Origin: Mnemiopsis leidyi
Taxonomy: Eukaryota; Ctenophora; Tentaculata; Lobata; Bolinopsidae
Assembly (NCBI GenBank): GCA_000226015.1
Contig: JH153665.1
Coordinates: forward strand, 429,527-466,835
Direction of reading: 5' to 3'
DNA: 37,309 nucleotides
Shown here: one piece after another, positions 10,801-21,500 of the stretch
Layout: each line of letters opens with the position of its first letter
Numbering within the stretch: the stretch's first letter is position 1
The notes under the pieces: model-generated
The model's database searches: none
Seen by the model: only the letters and a program-made list of their open reading frames with translations
Told to the model about the DNA's origin: nothing
Program-made: the position numbers and the translations under genes

Positions 10801-12487
10801 AATAGCTATGTGTATATTTCATTCTATAATGGACAATCTCACAGTTTAATCACAACACCCCATGGAATTCTTCAGCATTAATAATATTCTGTTTTTCAAT
10901 ATGAAAGCTAGTCTATATAAACAAAGGTATAGTGTAATAAACTTGACCTAACACTGAAACAACTGAGCATCTTGAATTTTGCTTTTGCTACCTCAACCAC
11001 GGAACTTTGAAATTATTTGAAGCTCCTGCTTTCCGCAGAAGAGCTATAGATTTCTGAATAACAACTAAGTTTTGAGTACATAGAAACAACTGAATGACTA
11101 CTATTGTAACAGCGGTTTCAAATTGTGACTTCTTTGAGCCAGGACAACATGAGTTTGAAGTTCTAAGTTTTCAATACAGTGGCCGTTGATTATTAACGTT
11201 TTCATAGGAGGAGAAGGAGAAAATTATAGTAAAAAGAGAACAATATTATAGTAAATTATAGTAAAAAGAGAACAATAAAGTGGAGAGCTCTCTAAATGTT
11301 AGGTCCACGGTTGGTCATGGTACAAAAACTGAAACAATATGAGTAAACAAGTGTAAGTTCGTCTTACCCCCATTAAAAAGAGGCCGACCAGCAATTATAT
11401 CTGGAGTAGTCAGCAAAACCTCTTCAAAGTTTTCAACGTTAACTATGTGCAGAAATATTTAGACACTTCAGCAGCCGTAACAATACTTTCAACATTTTTT
11501 CAATTTTATATTATTCACACGTGGTTGCTAAAAGAGATTATGATTATAAAGCTGACTGCTTAATGGTGCTGAGCAGGTGCTCAAATTGAAATAGCACCCC
11601 GAAACTTAAACCGTTCAGCTGAAATTGAAGGTCGGTTTGAAAGATTAATTGAACGAAACAAAATCTTAAGCGTGATGGCTGAATCAAGTGATGAAAAGCA
11701 TCAGCTTTAAAGTCGGTACGTCCTTTTTTCTTAGAGATTAAGTTTATTGGACGTATGACCTGTGATGAACGCCTTTGATCTTGCAACTTAACAGATCTTT
11801 TGAGGAGGGAGGAATGAGATGGTTAATTACAATCTACGGACAACATAAGATACATTATAGACTGAACTGGTACTATGGGCAACATTGGGCACATCATCGG
11901 GGAGATGGACGATAAACTCAGTTGGGACGTGTAACAGCTGAACCATAGTTCACAACACGAACACGTGTACAATTCCGCTTAGAAGGGACACAAAATTACA
12001 CGATACAGTGCCACCGCCCAGCTGCTCTGAGATGGGTGACCCGATGACAAATTATAAGCCAAGGGAACTGGTGCCTATATGGTGCTCAAAGGAAAGTGGA
12101 ACGAGTGAAATTCAATCAAAGGGCCGTCACCCAAGGCACTGAACTATAGCAACAATCCCGCTAATAAACTTAACAAAGCTAAGTATCGGGGATTAATAAT
12201 GCTCCAAATGTTTCAAGGTTACGCCTGCAGTGACCCAGTTAAGCTATTAAACACAAACAGAGAAAGAGAGTACCAATGATCGAGTTAGGACGGCTAAGGA
12301 CACTAACCTGAGAATTGTTGAGTGATTCTTCGTTTTCAGGATAAAAGCTGGACTTCAAGCTCTTCAGGAGCTCCATCTGCTTCTCATAGAACTGCCTTGT
12401 AAGCTCCAGCTCCTTGCACTTCATATCAGTAGAGGCTGGTAGGAATGATTCTAGCGTAACCATCGGCTGGACAACGTTAACGGGCAT
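7710..12487 (-). CDS. Gene B: unrecognised coiled-coil-start protein, three exons
   Basis: Exons 12308-12487 (ATG, 0 end), 9653-9746 (0 to 1) and 7710-7828 (1 to 0) chain in perfect phase, giving 131 residues so far. Residues about 20-45 (KCKELELTRQFYEKQMELL) look like an amphipathic helix or coiled coil. The second exon gives TLTVSELHSIIPLGRTAGALRE. The third gives a basic segment (RDHLRRIIPHTTWYFKR, then RKRAAPLFK) that could bind nucleic acid. A distant likeness to small helical domains such as BEN or DUF4806 crossed my mind, but I cannot support it. There is no signal peptide or membrane segment, so it is probably nuclear or cytosolic. The gene may continue at 5693-5768. Confidence 0.55.
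8097..8257 (-). mobile_element. tRNA-derived SINE-like element
   Basis: On the minus strand an A-box-like TGGCTGAGTGACG (8255-8243) and a perfect B box GGTTCGAATC (8203-8194) are spaced as in RNA polymerase III promoters of tRNAs. A pairable T stem (CAGGG/CTCTG) surrounds the B box. The acceptor stem is poor and the anticodon arm is imperfect, and an unrelated GC-rich body follows (CGCCCGGTCGACTCAGCC). It is therefore better called a tRNA-derived SINE fragment than a functional tRNA. It sits inside the second gene B intron region or just outside it. I see no poly(A) or simple-repeat tail and no clear target-site duplication. Confidence 0.55.
8258..9640. other. AT-rich intron of gene B
   Basis: This lies between gene B exons 3 and 2. 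The open frames at 8397-8615, 8866-9093 and 9324-9521 have low-complexity translations and no domain, so I do not call them. Confidence 0.45.
9653..9746 (-). CDS. Gene B exon 2
   Basis: The acceptor (CTGTTTCAG) stands before 9746 and the donor (GAAG|GTACCT) after 9653. The 94 bases are open in the phase-0 frame required by exon 1 and read LYSTPNTSFTLTVSELHSII at the start. It is too short to be found as a long ORF. Confidence 0.55.
9747..12307. other. Long AT-rich intron of gene B
   Basis: About 2.5 kb separates exons 1 and 2. A 23-base direct repeat (ATTATAGTAAAAAGAGAACA) occurs twice in 11224-11280. The minus open frame at 11544-11786 contains a stretch reading VIRPINLISKKKGRTDFKAD that might be an extra exon, but its borders are not convincing. 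CACGTG occurs at 11518 and 11962. Confidence 0.4.
12308..12487 (-). CDS. Gene B exon 1 (60 codons)
   Basis: The ATG at 12487 (MPVNVVQPMVTLESFLPAS) opens 60 whole codons ending at CAG|GTTAGT (12307). The charged, leucine-spaced stretch in the middle predicts a helix. Four CACGTG motifs lie 56-102 bp upstream, which supports this as the true first coding exon. Confidence 0.6.
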
Positions 12488-12542
12488 TTCAAATCAAAAT
12501 ATGACCGCTCGCTGCATCTGCGCTGGATACAATAATGGCTGA

Positions 12543-12740
12543 CACGTGATCACGCGTAGGACACGTGTCACATCACGTGCCTGCACGTGATCACATTCTG
12601 ACGCGCGGAGCTGGCCAGTCAACTGTAAATCGGGCGCAAACAAAGGACAAAAGTAGTCGAAAGTAATCCGAAAACCGCTCCAAATCGGGAGGGCCTCCAC
12701 CAAGTGGTCAGTCAAGACGAGTGACAGGGTAAGTCACGTG
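12543..12740 (-). promoter_or_regulatory. CACGTG-cluster promoter of gene B
   Basis: CACGTG stands at 12543-12548, 12562-12567, 12574-12579, 12584-12589 and 12735-12740. Four lie within 47 bp, and two of these extend to CACGTGATCAC, with an ACGCGT between. They end 56 bp upstream of the gene B ATG. Such homotypic E-box clusters are typical of promoters bound by USF or MITF/TFE factors. No TATA box is seen. Confidence 0.55.
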
Positions 12741-15500
12741 ATCGGGCTAGCTTTGTAGGGGAGAAAACCCTCCGGAATAAGCAACCATAATTCTAGTCAG
12801 AAAAGAGTAAGAGAAAAGACTGATTGCTAAAGCTACTGGACATAGGCCTCGATGAGGGTTCCACCCAGTAGACCACGTGACACATTACAAACTAATAGTT
12901 CACATCATGAAAAACTGCAACATAATATGACCGACAAGTTCACACTCCGTTATTCTCCCTTACTTTCTGTCTATCTCTCCTCCCAACTCCTCTACAGTCA
13001 GAGGGCCTGACAATGGAGGGAAATTTAAGACGGTGGAACCATGTTGGCGTGTAAATCTGCACTGTCAAATACCTTGGTGGACAAGTCACGGTGTAATTCC
13101 ATACCGTTAAGAACCATCATTCTGAATGAAGGAGGAGAGCTCAGAGTTGAACTCAATCATTGTCAATCTTAAGGAAGAGAATATCACGTTTGTGATGAAG
13201 AGAAACGTGAGGATTTACAGAATGCTACCAATCTTTCGATCCGTTGTTTCTCAACCACACTATTGTAGTTGGCTATCGTTACTGACGCTACGGATGAACA
13301 CAAGGTGCCCCATTCGGAATAGTTCCATGTCATTGTGAAGTCCCCACAGTGCAGCTTTACGATACGCACAAATCTCTTTATTTACAGAGAACAACCAGCG
13401 ATATTTCCTACCGTTTTTTGTTCTTTTTTACAAGATCGTGCAATATCGTGAACTGGAGACCTTTACTGACGCTGTGAAAGAACAGACAGTGCCCTTAATC
13501 AAACTGATACTATGTCATTGTCCTTTTATCGTGACTTTTTCGACAAGATATGGGACAACTGCTATTCTGGCAATTCTATGGGCCAGGTGGCTATAATCGG
13601 CCACAATATTTTAATGTGCGTAAATTTATTCACTTTTCATTTGATATTTTAGTACTGCTTGGACAAGAAGGATAAGTCACTCATTTCCCTAAAATAGTTA
13701 AATATCTCTATCATCACGATATTCAGAGCAGAACTTTGATCAGTTATATGGGACAAGGAATCTATTTTAAATAGACTCTGATTTTATTTGCAGATTTTAA
13801 GCATTTACAGAGCTTTCCACTCAGGGTTAACTTAATTTATTGGGTTACTAAAAAGAATAAATATTAGGCTTATTAGGGGAGTAATTCGGAGTACTAAAGG
13901 CACTAAATCCAAATGTTAAAATTTGGATCAGTTTAAACTTGGCTTTAAACGAATGAGCACATAAGTTCTTAGGGAATCCTACTGACTTCGAATTCGTTTT
14001 GGATAGCTCGTAATGTAATTTTCCTGAAATTTAAAACATCGATTGTGATAACACGAAGAAATTATTTGATGGAGGAAATCTTAAATCATTCCCTTGAAAC
14101 AACAAATGTACTTAATATACCGTGCCGACAAAGCGGCAATAGCTGGTAATCTATGACGACAGAATCAACTCCATGACAATAGTTTCAACAGGTCATGATC
14201 TTTTGTGAGCACGTGTTGGTTCATTGGAGCGTTACAGCTAAGAAGGCACATCCAATTGAAAGACAAGAGTCTGGGATTGAATACTCACGTAGTTGCGAGC
14301 AATTACTTTTGTGGCAGGTCCTAAAACTCGAAATGCGGATTACCGATACGTAAATTGGGTTATAAGTAACGAGATCAACCCATGATTTAATTTCAAAACT
14401 AGGACTTTAAGTAGTACCTTAGCAAAATGTTTCGAGCAACTAAAGGTCTTGAAGAAGTACTCAGTCATAGGTCACGTGCGACGAACAACCACATCGCACC
14501 GCTCCAAGCAGTAAGCACTTCACTGAGGAGGGGCGAAAATATAAAACGACTGTGACCCATGGTAGCAAGCATGGAGTTTTTATTAATAGCAGTTGGCACT
14601 ACTTGAAGTACTCTGTACTCTCATAGATACTTAAATTTCAAATGTCGTTACTCAAAACTAATTCGTCTTACCGTTGTTTTTGGATTCAATAGAACTTGAG
14701 ACAGCATTTGATTTTGACTACCAGAAAACTAATGCAGTATCGATAATTATCAATAGATGACGTTTGGAAAATTTGCGAACCACTCGAAGACTAAGGTTCT
14801 CTTTGGGTGATGGTACATCCACCAATAGATGGAGTGAGGAAGACTGTTATTGGAGACTAGAGTCGAAGAGTGTCGGTGGGATAGGGGAGAAGAACAGGGC
14901 CATGTCAGTAGGCTTTATATTAAAGCTACTTAACTGATATAAGACAGAATGCAAGACTTAACAGGTATCTTCACTTAGTTTAACTAGCGATCCACGGTGC
15001 AATATACACTGTATAGGGCGCCCAAAAGTTATTTAGCACAAAGACTTTTGGCCTTTGGGACACCCTGTAGGTTTGAAAGCTTGATGTAGTGTACCACGTC
15101 TGACATGATGCTAGACATGATGCTAGTGTTGACCACTGAGATAAAGTACTGCGTGTAAAGTGGAGATATACACTGTATACGGATACAGTATACCGATACA
15201 GTACTTAATAAGTAAGTATCCTTTAAAATGATATCCACTGGGATATCCTACAATGTTATGGGTAGGGTAAATCTTATCTTAAAGGCTCATAGATGACTCA
15301 GATCTGGAGCTGCCCCAGAGGATTGAGGAACCAATAAAGGCAGAAATAGACACATGACACAGATCCGGCAGGTAGAGGTAGAAACTTAGAAACTTGGACC
15401 ACACGGCTTTCAAAGAAGAGGCTCGCCGCTCGATATAAGGTGAACTGCAGATTCAGCAACTTAAACCACCCACACACAGTTAAAAAAGATAAAGGCACGA
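12741..15500. other. Intergenic stretch
   Basis: CACGTG occurs at 12874, 14210 and 14473. A plus donor-like GTAAGC follows at about 14510. There is a short duplicated ACATGATGCTAG near 15103-15125. The stretch at 15291-15350 can be read on the plus strand as a C-terminal exon (DDSDLELPQRIEEPIKAEID then stop), but its acceptor is weak. I call no gene. Confidence 0.35.
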
Positions 15501-15689
15501 GGTAGGGTGGATTGCAGCTTTACCTAGAAGTCGTGTTGGTGGCCGGATTTGGAGAGTGCGTTGTTTGCACATCACGTGATCAATGCTCACCTAGGTGTAT
15601 CAACAACCGTGCACCGGGACCAGTAACAAAATCCAGAACACCATTCAGGGCGAGTATATCCCCACATACAGGCTATGTTTTTCTGGCAG

Positions 15690-15869
15690 GTTCATGTGCA
15701 GACCGCACCGTACAACGCTGAGCTAGAAGGGGAGGAGGGGGCTACATACTGGGCTGGCTACGTGCTACACTTCACCTCCCCTCCATACTTTGTCTCCAGT
15801 TTGAGCAATGTGACAATAGGAAGAGCGTGTCTGCACATCTCTAAAGTTTGCTCGCCAGTCACCAGCTAG
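15690..15869 (+). CDS. Candidate terminal exon, plus strand
   Basis: A strong acceptor (ATGTTTTTCTGGCAG) precedes 15690, followed by 59 codons and TAG. The peptide (VHVQTAPYNAELEGEEGATY at the start, CLHISKVCSPVTS at the end) is not recognised. The stretch at 15518-15594 also looks like an exon (acceptor ATTGCAG, donor CTAG|GTGTAT) but ends in phase 2 and does not join this one. An overlapping frame reads SPHTGYVFLAGSCADRTV, which resembles a WD40 blade, so the correct frame is undecided. Confidence 0.3.
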   Translation, partial: VHVQTAPYNAELEGEEGATYWAGYVLHFTSPPYFVSSLSNVTIGRACLHISKVCSPVTS

Positions 15870-16734
15870 AGGTTGACTTCAGGAGTCCGGCGTGTGCCGC
15901 CCACCAACCACAGCACGATTCTCTCCAGCATTCCTGTTACATTTCGAGTGCAGACTTGTCAAAAAACGACTCAAATATGTCAAAATATGCATGATTTGAT
16001 TTACGGATCAAGTCAACTTATAATCTGCAGTTAAAAGGTTGGAAGATAAAAATTTGACGTGCTGCCGGAGAAGGCCAGTTCAATGATACTTATGTTGGGA
16101 GTTCAAAACGGTGAAATACAGGGGCGGGGTCCAGCTATATAGTGCTATATAGTGCTCAAATTCCCGTCTTCTCGCCCGTATTTTTACACCTCGAGTTTTA
16201 TGCAGATCATTGTGCGTAAACACCTGAACCAGTGCCAATTTTCACATTAAATCATTAAAAAAATGTTGTGTTCTATTGTTAAAGCCACGTGCTATTATTC
16301 CGACATCAATAAAGTGGAGAACCATCTAAACTTTAGCACGTTTTAATGAAAAAATTGTGCCAGAACCTGAATGTTCAGTGCCGAAATCAGAACTGATGTT
16401 TAGCTTCTCTGGAATCAGAAATGATGTCCAGCTACCCAGCTCCTAAATGAATATACACATGTAGAGTAATTGAGTACTATTAAGTGCCGAACTGCACCAA
16501 TTCGTCAGTGCCAAATGGACAAAAATCCAGTATTTGAATAATCTATACTATCCCAGCCAAAATCAATGATCTGTCTAGTACTGTCTTTAATGTTACTTTT
16601 CTCTGAATGACAAAGTAATTCAATCTTGTAGGGAAGTTTTCACTAACAAAAATTTCAAACAGACACGTTCTTATTTATTTTCAATATATGTATCTAATTT
16701 ATAGTGTTGAAATGGTTTAATTAATTCATTTTAA

Positions 16735-17105
16735 TCCAGTGCCGAAATAATCTATCCAGCGCCGAAATAATCTATTCAGTGCCGAAATAATCTATCCAGT
16801 CCCAAAATAATCTATCCAGTACCGAAATAGTCCATCAAGTGCCGAAACGATCCATTCAGTGCCGAAATGATCTATCAAGTGCCTGAAATGATCTATCCTG
16901 TGCCGAAATGATCTATCCAGTGCCGAAATGATCTATCCAGTGCTGAAATAATCTATCCAGTGCCGAAATGATCTATCCAGTGCCGAAATGATCTATCCAG
17001 TGCCGAAATGATCTATCCAGTGCAGAAATGATCTATCCAGTGCTGAAATAATCTATCAAGTGCCTGTAATGATCTATCCAGTGCCGAAATAATCTATCCA
17101 GTGCT
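16735..17105. repeat. 20-bp minisatellite, about 18 copies
   Basis: The unit CCAGTGCCGAAATGATCTAT is repeated with point changes (ATG/ATA, CCG/CTG) and two one-base insertions. Isolated partial units (CAGTGCCGAAATCAGAACTG) occur upstream near 16378 and 16483, as if the array grew from a diffuse older sequence. No exon boundary was identified next to it. Confidence 0.95.
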
Positions 17106-18011
17106 GAAGTATGACAAGCACACGACGCGAGAAGCAGTGGCGACATATGATCACATGACCAGCCTGAGTAGTAGTGTGGGAGTATCGAGTGTGTGGGGGT
17201 GCAGTATGTGCGGCTAGACATGGCCGATTGTTACGTTTTCTGCTCTCTCTTGCTTTCCTCATCACGCCAGCTAGCTCATGGTCTGGAATTTTCTACCGAG
17301 ATCGTGGGAGGTTAACGAGGGAGGGTCAGGGGGAGTGTGGGGCTACCTGGGATTGCACAGCTAGGTGGGTGGGTAACTGCCATTAAAACTCTACTGTATC
17401 TGCTTGTCTTGTATGTGCTTTATGTAACAAATCTAAATGACAAAAGAAGCCTTGGTGTTTTGAGACTGAAGATGACAAAAGACAAAAGTGAATTGCGTGC
17501 TGGGTCGTAGACGCATAATGCAGTAAGGTACATTGTGATAAGCGAGGGTACTAATGTAGCTGTATTGTAGCTTTATTAAACTTAAACCGATCTCGTGCGA
17601 TGACTTAAACATGTCCACAAATTTATAAATATATTTGACGCCATCACATTGTTAAATCTGATTGATGAATGTCCTTGAACTAAAAACAAAGCCAATATAG
17701 TTGAGTGTTAATCCTTTTTTTTGATAAAAGCCGTAGTCACTGGTCGGCCAATATTAATTGAACAGTCAATATGAGATATATATTCAGCAAGTCAAAGTAA
17801 GGAGAAACAATGAGTTTAATTCAATGTTATAAATGCTTTGAGACAAAAACAGGGTCGCTTAGTGTCCAAGAAATGAACAAAAACAATGGAGCATCAGAGC
17901 AAGCTAGCCGTCTAACCTTCTCGAAATAAGCATCCAAGCACTAAAATTAACCACTGCTAAAATTGCAATATTTTTAGCCACTAAGGGCACGTCAATGCTT
18001 TAGACAGACCT
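17106..18011. other. Non-coding stretch
   Basis: Small overlapping ORFs on both strands around 17033-17386 arise partly from the minisatellite. I see no domain, no chained exon and no RNA gene. Confidence 0.4.
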
Positions 18012-18330
18012 CGTTACCTTACTAGACGTTTGACAGCGTATAACAAACCACGTGACATCGCTCTTTTTCCCTATTGGTTGCCATGGTGATCTAACTCGCT
18101 GTGATTGGCAGGAGAGGGGACCGGGCCTGTAACTCCCCGTCTCGTCACTACAATGAACCAAAGAGTGACATGCAGGGTGGTGAGCGGATGTGCATGACCA
18201 CATGACCCGGCCGAGTCCGCCCCCATTGGACCCCTCTGACACCTCCCCATTAATCAATTAGCTCACCACACTATCTTACCCGAGATTCTCTTCCGGGCCG
18301 TAACCCAGCATAGAGCGACTGCAAGGCCCG
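18012..18330. promoter_or_regulatory. Promoter-like GC-rich block with CACGTG, CCAAT and X-box-like motifs
   Basis: CACGTG lies at 18049-18054. ATTGG (inverted CCAAT) occurs at 18073-18077 and 18104-18108, and GTTGCCATGGTGAT at 18077-18090 closely resembles the RFX X-box palindrome. The block is GC-rich with several CpGs. On the minus strand a donor (AGTAAG|GTAACG) at about 18018 would end an untranslated first exon. It could serve a minus-strand gene toward lower coordinates, which I could not identify. Confidence 0.4.
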
Positions 18331-18435
18331 ACACCCACTCAGCTAACAAGCGTTAGGAGTTACCGGATTGTCCCACCCCCACCTGCCCCCCTCTCTGTGT
18401 CGGGTCGTGGTGACCCTCCACCCATCAATGCTACT

Positions 18436-18509
18436 TCAGGAGGGAGGTGTCGGGTAACCTGGTAGACCCCTCTCTGGAAGTGTCGTAATGTCCTCCTTCT
18501 TCTCCGCAC
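18436..18509 (-). CDS. Gene C possible terminal exon
   Basis: After a long pyrimidine-rich tract ending TTTGAG, the phase-1 frame reads AEKKEDITTLPERGLPGYP, TPPS and TGA at 18438-18436. An alternative frame is open much further (18360-18557). The assignment rests on phase agreement with exon 6 and on the acceptor. Confidence 0.3.
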
Positions 18510-21500
18510 CTCAAACAAGGGCGTCATGAGAATGTCAGAGACAAGGAAGGGACACAATTAGTCGGCCAAGCAGAGCTTGTTATTGGCATTAAAAGTTAGT
18601 GCTCCAACATCCACCTTTGTGGGGATTCTTTAATTGACATCCATTTTAATACATTTTCAAGAACTTAAGATGCAAGGATAATGTTCCCCATTTTGTAGGT
18701 GGTACCGTTAGGTTTGATGACAGATAAAATATCTATTCCTGTTTTCTTTCACTAATATCATCTTTTACTATTTTTCTTAAATCCCAGTTGCAAATTGAAC
18801 CTCAGATTTGAACGAAAATGAACTCTAGAATTTCGTATTTACAATTTCAATAAATCCCCCTATGATGAATATATAAATAGTTCTTAAAAACGAAGTCTCC
18901 ATGCCCAACAACCTCGATAGAGGCGGATCAGAAGGGAAAAATCGAATGTTAATGCTGATTGTTTAAACAATTTTACCCAGTTAGATAATGGCATGCACCT
19001 CGTCACAGTTTATATATCTCTTTATCTTTATCTAAAATCAAAGTGCATGATGGATCAGAAGAGAGCACTTTGCGATTAGCGGAAGAGTAAAGCGATCACT
19101 GCATTTACTTCTCATGAATTGTAAAATATTTCATTTGTCGTGGAAGTATAAACTAGCCACAACAAAGTCATGAATTCCTCTGCAAGTGCGACTATAAGAT
19201 TGAAGCAATGTTTTAGTTAATCTTGAGAAAGGAGAAAAGTGGGTGGTTCTGTTAGGATTCCTCATCAGGTAAACATTCCTCGATACTCTTGCGGGATCTG
19301 TGTCCCTGATCCGAGATGCTGGTCCAGCGGCACTTATCTAATGGTGAGATCAGTGTTTAGAAATTAAGGACGTGAGACAGAGAGGAAGGTGACATGCAAT
19401 CATGCGTTAGGAGGTGCATTCTATCTAAGAACCTTTTTAACTTGATGTACTATAAAGTGCGAATAAGAGGAGTTTGAAGTCATTGTAACGCGGCTAACAC
19501 CAGTTATTATACTCGGCCTCGCCTCGTGCGATAATAAACGATTTGCATACGAATGGGAGTGTGATATCGGAAATTATCACACGAGAGCCGAAGGCACGAG
19601 TGACGGTAATTTTCGATATCGCACGACCTATGAGTTTTCCTAATTGTATTAGAAACCTACTTTTATAATTAAAAAACAAACATGAATTAGGTTAAAATAC
19701 AAACAGAATTAAGATCAGCTTTAACCCTTCTTTTAAAACTCGTTGCACTCATATGCCCAAGCAATTTATGCACGAAATTGGTTTAGAAAGCTGAGCTATT
19801 CTAATTGACTTTGATTTCATGAAGAAGCACATGATTCACAGCTGAGCCGGTCGAGTGTGATATCATTCAACGACAGTTATCACAACGGGAGCATGCTATA
19901 ATTGCAGTTATCGCACTCGGCCTCGGTTAGTGCGCTTATTGCACAATTAATGTTGTGCTTGTAGAGGGGTTGTTAGTCATAAATAGATACGAGGTTGTTG
20001 TTGTAGTAATTAATGTTGTGATTGCACTACACGGTGTTTGTGCGTAACTAACTAAACACCTTGATTGTAGGTTAAACTTTGTGGAAGATAGGACAAACAC
20101 ACAGGTATTCCTTGAACGAGACGAAGTTGTCTTTCTTGCTAATTTCCTAGACATCATTTCCAATCAAACGTAAAGCTGAAAACACGAATTATAAAACTTC
20201 GAAGAACAATCAAGAAAAAGAACTGACCGGTTCCCGCATTGTAGTAACAAAGCCCATGGTCCAAGATAGCTTGACAAGAGTTTTCTCTCCATCCTTTACC
20301 GAATCTAGCTACTCCTGGGTCAGGACATTCTTCGTGCTCTTCAATCTTTACACATCTGAAGTAGTTGGAGAGTTCCAGAGTTTCTGATAAACCGGTATGA
20401 AGAACGACGAGAAAAGAAGAAAGGGACGAGGAATACGAATAATAAGAAAAACAAAATAAGGAAGAAGAAGAAGAAGGAAAAGAAAAACAAGAAGAGAAAG
20501 AAACAGAGAAAGAAAAGGAGGAACAAGAAAAAGAAAAACAAGAAAAACAAGAAGAGAAAGAAACAGAGAAAGAAAAGGAGGAACAAGAAGAAGAACAAGA
20601 AAAAGTCAATACTTGTTCTGATAGCATCCGGAGACTTTACATTTGTCACAGTTGGTGGAGGTGAGCATGTATCGCTGTACCAGAGGCACCCAACCCTCTA
20701 CTAATTTGTACCGTTTGCTGTATCGCCACACTCTTGAGCATTGTGCTAACTAGGAACATGGGCTACAGAATCCAGCCGGAAAGTATATTTATAAAGTTGA
20801 TTTATCCTGATAAGTTTTACAGAAACTTTAAGAAATATTTGAAAGTATCATAAATTGTAACCACGAGTATGTTGTGTAAGTCAAAAAAGTCAAACAGATC
20901 GAAAAACTTACCGATGACTCCAGTATATCCCCAAAGCCTTCCACCAACATGGGTAGGAAAAATATATACTTCTCTCCCCGGATCATATCTCTATCTCTCC
21001 AGGTCTCGTTGTGGAAGTTCTCCACCAAAGTCATGCAGGCTGGGCAGGTAGGATCTCCTAGCAGGGAGACAGGGGTCGTTAAATCAGGCCAGATTGTCAG
21101 GTCATAATGTGTTAAAGAGAACTGAAGTTGTTTAAGTAGAGACTAATTTTCATGTGCATCAATCGACCAAGCCTCTTAAGATCTTTTGAATGAGGAAATA
21201 TGGGGAACCAAAAGTGGGAATATCACTGGCTTGAGGGGGCCCTTCATAAGCCATAAGTAAAATCAGTGCTCTACATAACATCACACGTTGTATCCCCATG
21301 ATAATTTTTATTCCGCCACTCCACACTAAGTCTGCCACTCTGCTAACAAACACTAATCACAGATAGTGTCCTGTTTCTTAAATAGCCAACTAGCACTGAT
21401 TAGTGATTACACAAGATGACTCGTAACCCCCCCTCCCTCATCTCTGCCGCCCATTATCTCTGATGACCAGAAACACACGAGGAGCAAATCGGTGGCAAAT

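Larger units (their letters stand above)
18510..20227. other. Intronic stretch between gene C exons 6 and 7
   Basis: Apart from the palindromic elements at 19500-19935, nothing is recognised. Two homopolymer-rich ORFs around 19936-20163 are not convincing. Confidence 0.4.

Noticed and set aside
16735..17105. CRISPR-like array
   Set aside because: Units are directly contiguous with no unique spacers, and the genome is eukaryotic.
18000..18257. 85-codon minus ORF as a coding region
   Set aside because: It overlaps the promoter-like GC-rich block and has no domain or splice support.
20154..20649. Minus-strand Ser/Phe-rich ORFs of 157 and 102 codons as a membrane protein
   Set aside because: The hydrophobic run is the translated polypyrimidine tract. 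Only the downstream part (20228-20383) is kept, as an exon with its own acceptor.
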